Origin: Emergomyces orientalis | Taxonomy: Eukaryota; Ascomycota; Eurotiomycetes; Onygenales; Ajellomycetaceae | Reading direction: 5' to 3' | Assembly (NCBI GenBank): GCA_002110485.1 | Contig: MOWL01000067.1 | Coordinates: forward strand, 3,038,001 to 3,102,000 | DNA length: 64,000 bases | Shown: one piece after another, positions 46,826-58,084 of the stretch | Layout: each line of letters opens with the position of its first letter | Position numbering within the stretch: position 1 is the first letter of the stretch | Notes under the pieces: model-generated | Databases searched by the model: none | Told to the model about the DNA's origin: nothing | Seen by the model: the letters and a program-made list of their open reading frames with translations, nothing else | Made by a program: the position numbers and the translations under genes

Positions 46826-47608
46826 ATGCCCCTCCAACCAGCCATGGAAGCAATCCCGGAGAATCCCACCAAAGGCGATGCCACTACCAAAGTCGCCAAC
46901 GGCACCAAAGCCACCAACATGACAACCACCAGAACAACACTTCCCGTTACAACCACCCTCCCCAAACCCAACAAGCCCGACTTCCATAGCTCCACCTCCA
47001 CGTCCACATCGCCTTCTAAATCGACATCCATCAACCTTCTCGCAGGCCTAGCCGCCCTCCTAACCCCGCTCCAAACCGCCATCCTCAACCACCTCCCAGA
47101 ATCGTTCACATCCCGCCTTCCACCCCTCATTGACACCTACAAGGCCCACCTCTCCGCCCACCCACACCTAACAACCTTCGTTACAACCCAACTCCTTTTC
47201 ACAGGCCTGCCTGTGCTCCTCTTCACCTTTTTTGCAGCTGGGACGATACTCTTCTCACTTGTCTTGGCGTTGCTGGGCGCCGCAGCACTGAGTGCGCTGG
47301 TTATCGGTGGCGCGGTACTGGTTCTTGTCCCCGTGGCGGTTGCCGGGGCGGTGGTGGCAGGGATGATGTGGATCGGGTGTTGGGTAGGGTGGTATGGGAT
47401 GGTTTGGATTGGGGTGGTCTTTGGGAGGTTTGGTGGGAATAATCCCGAGCGGCGGAATCGTGCAATGCGGGGGAGTGATGATGATATGGTTGGGATGGGG
47501 AAGTGGGAAGGGAAATGGGAGGAGTGGAGAAAGAGGGAGAGGGAGAGGGAGAGGGAGAGAGACGGGGGATCTACAAGGAATGGGGAATGGACGGGTGTGG
47601 TTGGCTGA
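46826..47608 (+). CDS. Promethin/LDAF1-like membrane protein (Ldo-type)
   Basis: A single exon of 260 residues from the ATG at 46826; the frame is open further upstream only with a TTG. A Thr/Lys/Pro-rich N-terminal region of about 70 residues is followed by an amphipathic stretch and a hydrophobic block of about 90 residues. That block splits into four segments, as in promethin (LDAF1) and yeast Ldo16/Ldo45, which partner seipin in lipid-droplet biogenesis at the ER. Phrases seen include LLFTGLPVLLFTFFAAG and ALVIGGAVLVLVPVAVAG. The C-terminus is hydrophilic with a Glu-Arg repeat (KRERERERERD) coded by a GAGAGG microsatellite. Assignment rests on topology and overall look rather than on catalytic motifs. 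Confidence 0.7.
   Translation: MPLQPAMEAIPENPTKGDATTKVANGTKATNMTTTRTTLPVTTTLPKPNKPDFHSSTSTSTSPSKSTSINLLAGLAALLTPLQTAILNHLPESFTSRLPPLIDTYKAHLSAHPHLTTFVTTQLLFTGLPVLLFTFFAAGTILFSLVLALLGAAALSALVIGGAVLVLVPVAVAGAVVAGMMWIGCWVGWYGMVWIGVVFGRFGGNNPERRNRAMRGSDDDMVGMGKWEGKWEEWRKRERERERERDGGSTRNGEWTGVVG
47530..47563. repeat. GAGAGG coding microsatellite
   Basis: A purine-only repeat codes an alternating Arg-Glu run near the C-terminus of the promethin-like protein. It is likely length-variable, and frame-safe only in multiples of three. Confidence 0.8.
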
Positions 47609-48613
47609 AGTGGGATGGTTGTTATCATATTTTATTTGAACGGATGGTTAGAGGTGAACGGGGTTTCTTTCTTTTTTAATCTTCATTCAAGGGAAAGGAT
47701 TTGGAGCGTCTGCTTCTTCTGGTTTATGGATACAATACAGCTGCTGGGAATGGTAAACATGGGAAATGATACGTTCAATCGTGCGCTTGCAGTATTGAAT
47801 GTTTATTTATTATTATACATAGCTAGGCTCCTCTTTTGATGGGTAAAAAGATAAATTAATTTTGAACTTGCATGAGCAATGACCTTCAAATTATTGATGG
47901 GCAAAAAATTAAGATATAAACTCAAACTAACAAGACTTCATGCTGTATTACCGTACTGGTTTTCAAGTTATATAGAATTCCCTCCCGCAGATAAAGCTAA
48001 GGGTGAGTGGTATTGTAATTTCCAAACAGAAAAAGAGAGAAGAAAAAAGCAAGTTGCCAAAGATCTCACAATAATTGTTAGAATATTTCATGTGTCAAAT
48101 AAAATCTTCTCTTCGTTCGAGCCTGGTAAAATCGAGATACGTAGGCCCCATGATGGAACACCTGGCTTTCATGGGCGTCATGGCGAATCATCGAAACACC
48201 AAAATTGTTGCCCAGGACAAAAAATTTAACCGCCCGGATAACTGAAATGTGCCCGGATGTCCACCCCCAGGGAGAAAAGGCGGTCCTGCAAACACGGCTC
48301 TGCAACGCAGGAAATCACAGCCTAGTGCCCCTTTTATATTACGAGGACTCAACTCTCACGTTTCTCCGTCTCTACTACGTTAAAAACGGAAAGGCAAATG
48401 GTTGTCCAATAACGAAATGTGGGCTTGACAGGACATGAGATCAAGTCGGTCTGCGTTATCATGAGGCCAGACTTCCACTTTTGAGAACTAGTAGCGGATA
48501 GCAACAAAATATGCACTAGGCCGAATGATTCAAATCTCTTGCTCAAAGGGCAAGCAGCATATGCCCCTTCAAATGTAGAACGTTGAGAGTGAGACTTGGC
48601 AAAAGCATATACA
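47609..48613. other. Intergenic, convergent 3' ends
   Basis: No supported gene. The overlapping small ORFs at about 47880-48640 have no recognised motif. Confidence 0.5.
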
Positions 48614-50041
48614 TCACTCGATACCCTGTCTGTCGCCATTAACACTAGCCCCCTGGGAGTGAAAGTTTAGAACCTGCAATTCGAGCTCCTCATTTCTGTC
48701 GAGAGTTTCGATCAACATCTGAGAAAGTTGTAGTGCAAGCTTGTCTCCGTCAGTGCGATTGCCCAGAAGGGAAAGCACCTCCTTGACAATGTGTAGGTAG
48801 CCAGCCCTTTGTTGGTGAACGCCCTCGATAATCCAATCCTTCAGCCGGAGCTCTTGCCGGTAGTCGGAGAGGTCATTGACATACTTGTTTTTCTTGGCAC
48901 GCCAGTTCCTTTGAAGGGTCGAGAGGCGGCGTTTAAGGACATCTTCTCGTGCTTCAGCTTCTAGGCGGAGATTTTTGGAGAGCGCAAGATCTATTTGGAG
49001 TTGTTCGAGGGTTGAAGTTTGGATTCTAGCCTCGACTAGATTCAAGCCCGCTTCCGATTCTGATTTGGTAGTCTTCACCCTTTCTATTTCCGCAATAGCC
49101 TTAAGAGTGTTGGTATTTGCGTCTATAACTTGCTGCTCGAGCGTTTGATATCGGTTCTGTAAGTTCCGGTATTCTTCTCTATATTGCTCGACATCGTGGT
49201 ACACCTGGAAATATCTCACGGCGCTGGCTTCGAGATCTCCAATTTTCTCTCGCAGAAGGCTAATTTCCTGGTAACCGGACTCGAGCTCTTGTCTTACTTT
49301 TTCAAGTTGTAATTCATATTCTTCTAGTTCCCTTTGCATTCCCCCTAGCTGCGCTTGTTGGTGCCCTACTAGCGCTTCCAAATTCTTGGTTTTGGCTTCA
49401 GCAACCTTTTGTGATGTTTCAAACCCGTTTCGCGCCCTTTGGAGATCACAGATTATTGCGCTTTGAGACTTGGTTACAGTAACGAACCTTTTCTGCCACC
49501 ACGTTTTCTGTTGCGCAAGGGCATCTCTTTCCCTTGTCAGATCCTTCAGCTGCTCTATGCACTCATCTTTCTCATCGACAATAGCTCTTAGTTTACCTTT
49601 ATACTCGTCCCCTAATGCTGCGATGTGATTTGCATACCATTGTTGCTCAAGTAGAACAGGGATGCCAGCTGTGCCTGCTTCACTGTCGGGTGTCGTTCCT
49701 GCTTGCTCTATGTCGTCGTCTTCATCCCTATCTAGAATGCTGTGGTCGGGTTCGATTATCGGGCTAGCTGAGGCCTTACTGGGAAGGGAAAGGCCGCCTG
49801 TACCGGGACCCTCTCCTTCGATGCCGGAGGAGACATTATTTTCCTGAGTCGAAAACCGAGCGGATGAATCATTTGCCTCTCCGGGGGTTTCCGGTGATGA
49901 AGGTGGATGCGAGGGGCGCTGCGAAGCCCAAGGAGAGCATTTGTCTATCCCTTCTTCATCTATTTTGCGATTCCAAAGCCAACGGCTGCGCCAACTCCGG
50001 GGTGATAGACGAGTTGTTCGACCTTTTGCTCTGCAAACCAT
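48614..50041 (-). CDS. Coiled-coil protein, function unknown
   Basis: One ORF of 475 residues. The N-terminal 120 residues are Ser/Pro/Glu-rich and probably disordered (PPSSPETPGEANDSS, DRDEDDDIEQAGTTPDSEAG). From about residue 130 to 400 the sequence is heptad-rich and highly charged (EEYELQLEKVRQELESGY, REEYRNLQNRYQTLEQQV), a long coiled coil. A short C-terminal region with LHIVKEVLSLLGNRTDGDK and LALQLSQMLIETLDRN follows. I recognise no enzyme motif. It could be a structural, cytoskeletal or scaffold protein. The ATG at 50041 is plausible but not tested against a homologue, and an additional upstream exon cannot be excluded. Confidence 0.75.
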   Translation of the reverse strand: MVCRAKGRTTRLSPRSWRSRWLWNRKIDEEGIDKCSPWASQRPSHPPSSPETPGEANDSSARFSTQENNVSSGIEGEGPGTGGLSLPSKASASPIIEPDHSILDRDEDDDIEQAGTTPDSEAGTAGIPVLLEQQWYANHIAALGDEYKGKLRAIVDEKDECIEQLKDLTRERDALAQQKTWWQKRFVTVTKSQSAIICDLQRARNGFETSQKVAEAKTKNLEALVGHQQAQLGGMQRELEEYELQLEKVRQELESGYQEISLLREKIGDLEASAVRYFQVYHDVEQYREEYRNLQNRYQTLEQQVIDANTNTLKAIAEIERVKTTKSESEAGLNLVEARIQTSTLEQLQIDLALSKNLRLEAEAREDVLKRRLSTLQRNWRAKKNKYVNDLSDYRQELRLKDWIIEGVHQQRAGYLHIVKEVLSLLGNRTDGDKLALQLSQMLIETLDRNEELELQVLNFHSQGASVNGDRQGIE

Positions 50042-51563
50042 GGAACGGAAAGAGCCAGAGTCAGGTCTATTGTATGATGAGATTCGTTTGTATAATGACT
50101 AAGGCTGTGAGCGCATGCAAAGAAAAAATTAAAGAGCTGGAGCAGGGGGAACTCACCTTAAGTTTACGTGCTGAAGCAGAAAATTTTTGAAAATAAAACA
50201 TGCCGAGGTTACTAGCCAAGGAAGGAAATATGATGGACAGCTTGAAATATTTCCCGAATTGCACACGGCGTCAAGAATGAGGATAATGGAAAACTTCTAG
50301 GTGGTATATACCCTAGTAGGCGCTCCAACAGGTTTGATGAGGGATCAAAAACCGTGTTATAGGAAAGCTGTGTTTCAGCGAATAAGCAGATGAGAAGCTG
50401 AACCAAAATATAATATGGTAATGCGAGATATTTTATTATCATAAACGCATATCAGGTCTCGACAATCCCAAAGTTGGAGGGGGTTATTGACACATCATCG
50501 TAGCTATATAGTGCAAGATGTGTCGAGGGTGAAGAAACGGAAAGACAGGCATATCAAAGGTAAATGCCTTTGTATTAACATAACAAACTCAGTTAAACAA
50601 TGCGTGAACAAACAACTGCTCCAAGATAAACACGATCCCAGCATCGTGAATGTGTTTGGCTTGTGAACACAAGCACACACCTATGAGAAGGCCAAAATGA
50701 ACAAACAAAGGTGGGAATCTTCCCAGTGGATTTCCCAACGAGGGAATCCAAGGACTAAGGATAGTAGATATTAACCATTTTTCCATGTAACTGCTTGAGT
50801 ATATTATTTGTATGGGATTTAGACGGATATTTCCCCACGCTGCAGCAAGCTCGCCATGGGGCCTTGAGATGGAATCCACGAAAAGCGTATCGTCCTGAAA
50901 AGATGACATTACACCGTTAGAGCACCCAAGCATGAGTTAAGGGGAACAAACCAACTTAAATATTGGCACAAAGCCGTTATTGCCCTGATTGTCTGAGGTA
51001 AAACAATAAATACTGGTCGATACTAGTATTCAATGACATCAGAGTTTATGATGTAAAGGATAATCGGTGACAAATCTCCCCTTGCTGGCGAATACTACCA
51101 TTCACCGTAGTTGACAGAACAAGAACAACAAGCAGAAGTGGTCATTGGAAGTAGGATAGATAGATGTTTTGTGCAAGCAAAGGGGCATTGGATGGTTACT
51201 ATTACAAGATTTGGCTGTTGAAACCCAGCCCCTGTTGTTCACGTGACTCCCACTCCGACCACAGTGTCCTTAAAGCGTTAGCGCTGCCCCGAACTGGACA
51301 ACGAGCACACTCAGGGCCAAACTTGCAGCATCAACTTCAACTTCAACCTCCATCTCTTTCTTTCGCCCCCAACGGCTTTTCTCCTTTCTCTCTTCTTCCT
51401 TTCTGCCTCCCTATCCACCCACCTCCCCTTCTTCCCTTCTTTTAACTCTCCTTTTTTTGTTTTGTTTTCTGTTCTTGGTTTCATAACCCGTGTCTGTTTT
51501 CCTTTTTACTGCTTCTTTTAATACTCCTTTCTTCGTCGATCAATCGAGGACAAAGCCGTCGCC
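50042..51563. promoter_or_regulatory. Divergent region, coiled-coil gene / sec61
   Basis: The left part is AT-rich and without coding signal. The 250 bases before sec61 are strongly pyrimidine-rich, as is usual for highly expressed fungal genes. No gene is supported. Confidence 0.5.
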
Positions 51564-53333
51564 ATGAGTGGTCGTGAGTTCCCATGCCATACCCCTGCCA
51601 CCTATAACCGGAATTTGCCACGATTGCGGTTCATTCTACCTTGGAGCTCCTAATACTGACTACAATAGTACGCTTCCTCGACTTGATCAAGCCCTTTACG
51701 CCCCTCCTCCCGGAGGTGGCAGCTCCCGAAGCCAAGGTGCCTTTCAACCAGAAGTTGATGTGGACAGGTGTATGTTACTGGATCCTGCCATTGCGCGCGT
51801 TTTACATGGCTATCCACGTAACTAATTCGATTACGCATAGTTAACTCTACTTATATTCTTGGTGATGAGCCAAATGCCGCTCTATGGCATTGTCTCATCA
51901 GATACGTCCGATCCACTTTACTGGCTCCGCATGATGTTGGCCAGTAACCGTGGTACCCTTATGGAACTGGGTATCACTCCTATTATCTCCTCCGGCATGG
52001 TTTTCCAGGTACGACTCGTTTAATCCAAAACTCTGTCTTATAAGTATCATAACCATAATACTTACATATTTCCACAGCTTCTTGCCGGAACCCACCTCAT
52101 CGATGTTAACCTTGACCTCAAAACCGATCGCGAACTCTACCAGACCGCACAAAAACTTTTCGCAATCATCCTTTCTTTCGGCCAGGCTTGTGTTTACGTT
52201 CTGACCGGTCTCTATGGCCAGCCCAGTGACCTTGGTGCCGGTGTCTGCGTTCTGTTGATCGTTCAGTTGGTTGTCGCTGGTCTTGTTGTCATCCTTTTGG
52301 ACGAGCTTCTTCAGAAAGGATATGGTCTTGGAAGCGGCATCTCCCTTTTCATCGCAACCAACATTTGCGAATCGATCATCTGGAAAGCCTTCTCTCCCAC
52401 TACCATCAACACTGGACGTGGCCCGGAATTCGAGGGAGCCGTCATCGCTCTTTTCCACCTGTTGCTCACCTGGCCAGACAAGCAGCGTGCTCTACATGAA
52501 GCCTTCTACCGCCAAAATCTGCCCAACATCATGAACCTCCTTGCAACCCTCCTCGTTTTCGCAACCGTCATTTACCTCCAAGGTTTCCGCGTTGAGATCC
52601 CCGTCAAGTCTTCCCGCCAGCGTGGCATGCGCGGTTCTTACCCCGTTCGCCTCTTCTATACCTCCAACATGCCAATTATGCTCCAGTCCGCCCTCTGTTC
52701 CAACATCTTCCTGATCAGCCAGATGCTCTACTCCCGCTTCTCGGATAACCTTCTTGTTAAGCTTTTAGGAGTCTGGGAACCCCGTGAAGGTGGATCTGCT
52801 CAACTCTATGCTGCCTCTGGAATTGCCTACTATATGTCTCCCCCGCTTAACTTCAAGGAAGCTCTCCTGGATCCCATCCACACTGCTGTCTATATCAGTT
52901 TCATGTTGGTTGCCTGCGCTTTGTTCTCCAAGACCTGGATTGAAGTTTCCGGCTCTGCTCCCCGTGATGTTGCCAAGCAGCTGAAGGATCAGGGACTTGT
53001 CATGGCTGGTCACCGTGAGCAGAGCATGTACAAGGAGCTCAAACGTGTAATCCCTACCGCGGCTGCCTTTGGTGGTGCCTGTATTGGAGGGTTGTCTGTG
53101 GCCAGTGACTTGCTTGGAGCTCTCGGAAGCGGAACTGGTATCTTGTTGGCTGTCACGTAAGTCTTTTACTCTTCATTTTCGTCCCCTGTAAAATGCAGAT
53201 ACCTATTTCCTTTCCTTTCACGTGTCGTGTTGCCACTAATCAAGTGCGTAGTATCATCTACGGGTATTTCGAAATCGCAGCACGAGAGGGTGACTTCGGT
53301 GCTGGCCTGAAAGGTTTAGTGCCCGGAAACTAA
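51564..53333 (+). CDS. sec61: Sec61 alpha, ER translocon pore subunit
   Basis: Five exons (51564-51573, 51669-51769, 51841-52008, 52078-53156, 53252-53333) encode 479 residues. The protein starts MSGLRFLDLIKPF and runs through the conserved PEVAAPEAKVPFNQKLMWTG, the plug-region phrase YGIVSSDTSDPLYWLR, GTLMELGITPIISSGM, KGYGLGSGISLFIATNICE and GFRVEIPVKSSRQRGMRG to IIYGYFEIAAREGDF. About ten membrane segments form the channel for co- and post-translational import into the ER. Exon 1 is only ten bases; the donor is GTGAGT after ATG AGT GGT C. The intron positions early in the gene break the ORF severely, but every join is in phase. Identity to fungal Sec61 is very high by eye, with no damage. 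Confidence 0.97.
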
Positions 53334-54019
53334 ACGAGTCTCATTTTATGACGATTCAGCGGGAATTTTTTTCTTTTTCCCGCCTTGTCTTAATATATTC
53401 TCATTATTTTTATGTTTTATTTCCGTTGCATGGCAGTTATAAATATTCTTGTGACGTATCAGATATATTGAACCTTCGGGTGGAGTATTAAAAGGAGCTT
53501 GAGGTGGCAGAAGCTAGACACTGTTTGGGGAATGTTATATCTTCCCTCAATGCGTTTAAAGGGATACCTGAGCAGAACAAAGACAAATTGCTTTTTTTGC
53601 ACCGGATTTTTTGGATTCCTTTTACCTTGTTTATGTTCCCTATCTCTTATTTACCCGTTTTCTCGCCTCCAATGTACTTGAGGAAACATGGAGTGTACTG
53701 GCTGGGTGGGAAAAAAAAGCACAAAAATATCAGGCGGCATGATTTTTCCAAAATGAAAAAAAGTGTATATATACATCGACCTACCCGTGCTCTCTACCTA
53801 TTTAACTGCGTGTATAATGATATGGAGTTTCTTTTCAATCTAGTCACCTTTCTCCAAAGGTGAGTTACGAGCATGAATATCGCACCCTTTTTATTCAAAG
53901 CTATCCCGCTTTATGCCGAATAAAACAAGCGTGTCTGGAAACATTATAACAATAATCAGCATTCCCAGAAATTCTTCCCACAGGAACCCACATCCACACA
54001 AACTCCTCTTTTCTTCACT
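53334..54019. other. Intergenic, convergent 3' ends of sec61 and argJ
   Basis: The two 3' UTRs. No gene is supported. Confidence 0.5.
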
Positions 54020-55528
54020 TCAAGTCCTATAATCCCCATTGATAGTCACATACTCATGACTAAAATCACAAAACCAATACACTCCTTCCTCCCCACCAAG
54101 CCCTTTCTCCCCCTTCTCCCCCCCACCAAGGTCAACGACAATCTCCAAATCCTCATCCTGCAAAATCCTCGCCGCGCGCTCCTCATCCACCGCCTCCGGC
54201 TCCCCATTTACAAGCAATTTCAACTCCTCACTACCATCAACAGGTTTAAAACTCACACTCGTCCGCTCAGGAACCACCGTCCCTTCCGCAATCCCCTGCG
54301 TATACCCAATTGCGCATAGGATCCGTCCCCAATTCGCATCCTTACCATACAGTGCCGTCTTAACCAGCGGCGATCGTGCGATCGTCGATGCAATCACCTT
54401 CGCATCCGCGTGCGATGGCGAATTGCGCACACGCACCGTGACGAACTTGGTCGCCCCCTCACCGTCGCGCACGACGAGTTGTGCGAGCGATTGCGCGAAG
54501 TTGGTTAATATGGTTTGCATGGCGGTGTAATCTGGGGAGGAGGAGGTGGTGATCGTCTCGCCGCCAGCGGCGCCGTTGGCGAGTAAGGCGACGGTGTCGT
54601 TGGTACTTGTGTCGCCGTCTATGGAGATGGAGTTGAAGGAGCGAGAGACGGCGTGGCTTAGGAGGGGTTTTAGGACCGTAGGGCTGATGGGAACGTCGGT
54701 GCAGAGGATGCCGAGAAGGGTGGCCATGTTCGGGTGGATCATACCGGCGCCTTTGGTCATGCCTGCTAGGTGGTAAGCACGGTTGGGGGAAGAAGGGAGG
54801 GTGAAGGTGCGCGACAAGAGCTTGGGGAAGGTGTCGGTTGTGCAGATTGCACGGGCGGCTGTGAGCCAAGCTGAGTGTGTTGAAGCCAGGTTGGAATGGG
54901 CGGTTGGGATGGTGTCGAGAATTTTCTTGATTGGGAGGCTGGAGATTGGCGTGTTAGTCTGCTGCGTATGTATAAGGGATATGAATATCGTCCGGGAAAG
55001 GATGGATGGAAGGTATTTATCTTACCGTTGTCCGATGACGCCAGTGCTCATGACCAGAGTGCTAGTATCCAGGGAGCTAGTTGAAGGTGTGCCATTGCAC
55101 TCGTCAACTTTTGCGCTCATCATTTTGGCATCTTCCAAACCTCCCTTCCCAGTTACGGCATTGGCACAGCCAGAATTAATCACCACTCCCCGAATGCCTA
55201 TGCCTTTCCTTGTCCCAAGCACCTGCTTGCTCACTTGAACAGGGGCAGCTTGAAACTTGTTTGTCGTAAAAACAGCAGCAGCCGAACAGGGGGTTTCGGA
55301 GCATATCAGAGCAACATCTGGCAACCTTGTGTTTGACTCCTTAACCCCGGCATGGGCGCCACCAACCAAGAACCCTTTAGGGTATGTCCCAGAACTAGGA
55401 ATGAATTTTTGTTTCGAAGCCGGTATGGACATATCATTTGGAATAGAGTAATAACGAACCTGGCCAAGGCTGCTCTTCGGCAAACGCACAAAGCCAGCCA
55501 CAACATAGAAGGACTGGGGTCTCTTCAT
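54020..55528 (-). CDS. argJ: Arginine biosynthesis bifunctional protein ArgJ, mitochondrial
   Basis: Two exons (55528-55026, 54938-54020) encode 473 residues. ArgJ transfers the acetyl group from N-acetylornithine to glutamate, and in bifunctional members also makes N-acetylglutamate from acetyl-CoA; in fungi it is in the mitochondrial matrix. The first 30 residues (MKRPQSFYVVAGFVRLPK ... RYYS) look like a mitochondrial presequence. Conserved blocks are NSGCANAVTGK, STGVIGQRLPI at the exon junction, AGMTKGAGMIHPNMATLLG with the autocleavage site Ala240/Thr241 (Thr becomes the nucleophile), SFNSISIDGDTSTNDT, and GKDANWGRILCAIGY. The C-terminal part carries a Gly/Glu-rich loop before WFCDFSHEYVTINGDYRT, the family end. 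The whole protein looks intact. Confidence 0.95.
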
Positions 55529-56121
55529 GATTGTGCAATTCGGCTCGATCCTTCTTCCCCAAGAACACAAACGAAGAGATGTACAAGTAAAATAGTGTAC
55601 ACAAGTAATGCTCCAGAGATGTATAAGAGCTTCAGTATGCCAAATGCTGCAATTCCCAAGTGTATAAGGGCTCAATATGTAATTTTACTCGGCCAATTGT
55701 AACTATATCGAAACACGAATCCCAGCGATGATAATGAAGGAACAGGGGGGAAGCGTGTGTTCCGAGAAGTCAAACCGAGCCCGCAAGAGCTCTCACGCTT
55801 CAGACAGCCAAAAATAACAGGAATCGACCCAATTGATTCTCCAGCTCTTGATATATCTCTCTTCCCGCCGTGACTCATGCGTGTTGAAGTCGAATTTTTG
55901 CGATTTGCGATATTCGGCATGACATAATCCTTTAAAATATCACGTGGTTTCGTGTTGCCAAGAGCTGGAGCTTTCAATTAACCAAAACGTCAGTGGTCAC
56001 CAACAGCTTCCAATCTTCCATCCAGCTCAACGCGTTTCTTGTCTCTGCCCATTCACTTTCTGCTTATTTTCTATGCGATTGTGTACATGTCCCGTTTACC
56101 TGTTGTTTGCTTCCATGACCT
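55529..56121. promoter_or_regulatory. Divergent promoter, argJ / orc2
   Basis: A shared upstream region of about 590 bases between argJ (-) and orc2 (+). The minus-strand ORF inside it (55672-55977) has no motif and is more likely leader or chance. I could not place a general amino-acid-control (TGACTC) element with confidence. Confidence 0.5.
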
Positions 56122-57825
56122 ATGGCTACAATGAAACGCAAGCAACCAGACTCTGCAAATGACCAGCACTCAATTAACACCACGCCGCGAAAACGAAGGA
56201 CTACGGACCCTAACTCGAGCTCGAAAAACGGAACCACTACAGACATTCACGAGACGCCCTCAAGGAAGACTAGCTCCACAAGAAACGGGCCCAGCAAGAC
56301 AAAACCTACCTCTGCCCTAAATACGCCAACCAAAGATTCTCCAGCCCCAAAACTCAAATCCAGATCGTTATTCGCGACACCTACAAAAACCACGGGGAAA
56401 AGGTCTACAAATGCTTCTCCGTCTATAGCAAGAAATTCGGATCGTTCAGCGAAGAGGAAAAGTGCACGCGTCCTTCTAGAACAAAATGATGATGATAACT
56501 GGGACGGAGCGGATCAATTGGCCCAAGAAATTTGGGAACCAGAAGATGACGAAGCTGAGGGTGAGGATGAAAATGAGGCAGGGGAAACAAAAAAGCGACC
56601 AGCAGCTAAAGTAAACGGTGATGGAAAAGCTGAAGTTACACCAAAGCGCCGTGCTGGACGCCCGAAAGGCGCGAAAAATCGGCGATCTCCTACTCCGGAG
56701 GGAGACCTCCCTCCCCACGAAAGATACTTCTTTCAAAATCGGCCTGGACCCCTACAAACTTCGAATAATACGCTAGCGAAACTATCCCTTTTGACGCATG
56801 AAGAGTATTTTGAGCAGATGAGTAAATATGTGGATCCACACCAAGAGGAGAAAGAGTTTTTGCTCGAACTGCACGAACGCTCGTTTCCACAGTGGGAATT
56901 TGAATTGAGCGAGGGATTTAATATATGCATGTATGGATACGGTTCTAAGAGGCGGCTGGTGAATCGATTTGCAGAATGGCTCTCCCAACGACATAGTGAT
57001 CCGCCAATAATCGTAATAGTGAATGGCTATGTGTCTAGCACGACGATACGGTCTATCCTAGCGACCATCATCAACGCAATCCTTGGGGCAGACGCCCCAT
57101 CGAAACTTGGTACACAACCGTCAGAAGTATTGGAGTTACTCCAATCTATCCTAAATAAAAATCCACCTCGGCGTCCGGTAATGGTCTTTATAAATTCCAT
57201 AGATGCATCACCCCTCCGGCGTGCTTCTCACCAGGCTCTTCTAGCGCGTCTTGCTAGCATCCCCCTAATCAATATACTAGCCACGGCGGATACACCCAAT
57301 TTCCCCCTGCTATGGGATGTCAGCCTTCGAGACCAGTTCAATTTTGTCTTCCATGATTGCACGACCTTCGCACCATATGAGGTGGAGCTGAACGTCGTTG
57401 ATGAGGTAAACAGCCTCATCGGCCATCAAGTACGCCGAATTGGTGGAAAGGACGGAGTCAACTTTGTCCTTAAAAGTCTTCCAGAGAATACGCGGAAACT
57501 ATATCGCTTATTGGTGACGGAGATCCTCACACTACTAGGGGAACAACACCTTTCCGATGATGAGGAGGATGGTGATGGAAGCGGGAAGAGAGATCGTGGC
57601 GTCAACCAAGGCGAGGAAATAGCCATTGAATGGCGAACTTTATTTCACAAGGCTGCCGAAGAGTTCATCTCCTCTTCAGAGATGATGTTCCGCACGCAAT
57701 TGAAGGAATTCTATGATCATCAAATGATCGTGTCGCGCACTGATGCCAGCGGAGTGGAAATGCTTGGAATCCCCCTGTCCAGAGAAGAGATGGAAGGAGT
57801 TCTGGAGGATTTAATTATTGATTGA
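56122..57825 (+). CDS. orc2: Origin recognition complex subunit 2
   Basis: An intronless ORF of 567 residues. The N-terminal 190 residues are basic, Ser/Thr/Pro-rich and disordered, with many possible SP/TP phosphorylation sites and an AT-hook-like KRRAGRPKGAKNRR at 175-188. The ORC2 core follows: FELSEGFNICMYGYGSKRRL, NGYVSSTTIRSILATI, MVFINSIDASPLRRASHQ, PLINILATADTPNFPLLWD and HDCTTFAPYEVELN, and ends with the winged-helix-like EEMEGVLEDLIID. ORC2 is part of the six-subunit complex that marks replication origins and loads Mcm2-7. Its AAA-like fold lacks a working ATPase in known members, and no proper Walker A is seen here either. Length and order fit fungal ORC2. Confidence 0.95.
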   Translation: MATMKRKQPDSANDQHSINTTPRKRRTTDPNSSSKNGTTTDIHETPSRKTSSTRNGPSKTKPTSALNTPTKDSPAPKLKSRSLFATPTKTTGKRSTNASPSIARNSDRSAKRKSARVLLEQNDDDNWDGADQLAQEIWEPEDDEAEGEDENEAGETKKRPAAKVNGDGKAEVTPKRRAGRPKGAKNRRSPTPEGDLPPHERYFFQNRPGPLQTSNNTLAKLSLLTHEEYFEQMSKYVDPHQEEKEFLLELHERSFPQWEFELSEGFNICMYGYGSKRRLVNRFAEWLSQRHSDPPIIVIVNGYVSSTTIRSILATIINAILGADAPSKLGTQPSEVLELLQSILNKNPPRRPVMVFINSIDASPLRRASHQALLARLASIPLINILATADTPNFPLLWDVSLRDQFNFVFHDCTTFAPYEVELNVVDEVNSLIGHQVRRIGGKDGVNFVLKSLPENTRKLYRLLVTEILTLLGEQHLSDDEEDGDGSGKRDRGVNQGEEIAIEWRTLFHKAAEEFISSSEMMFRTQLKEFYDHQMIVSRTDASGVEMLGIPLSREEMEGVLEDLIID

Positions 57826-57882
57826 AGCACAATAATAAATCGCATATCTCCCCATTTGTTTTGCGTTTCATGCCAGATACAT

Positions 57883-57909
57883 AAATATATATATATATAT
57901 ATATATATT
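57883..57909. repeat. (TA)n microsatellite
   Basis: A perfect TA repeat in the short tail-to-tail gap between orc2 and the FUN14-family gene. Confidence 0.85.
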
Positions 57910-58084
57910 TACAAGCATATGATACCTTATCTATATCTAGAACCCGGCTGATATATACAGATAAAATAAATACATACAATTGACCAAGACCAAAGCTCAC
58001 AAGTTGTCGTCTACTTTCATTACGTAGATAGATTCATGAAGTAAAAAGGAGCATCTCGTAATCCTGAAGCGATATTTTCAGTTG

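Noticed and set aside
47137..47628. Minus-strand ORF of 163 codons
   Set aside because: It is antisense to the promethin-like gene. Its Ser/Leu/Thr/Pro-rich composition mirrors the repeat and hydrophobic codons of the real gene.
55672..55977. Minus-strand ORF between argJ and orc2
   Set aside because: It lies in the shared promoter, has no family features and lacks a credible join to argJ, whose own ATG precedes a good presequence.
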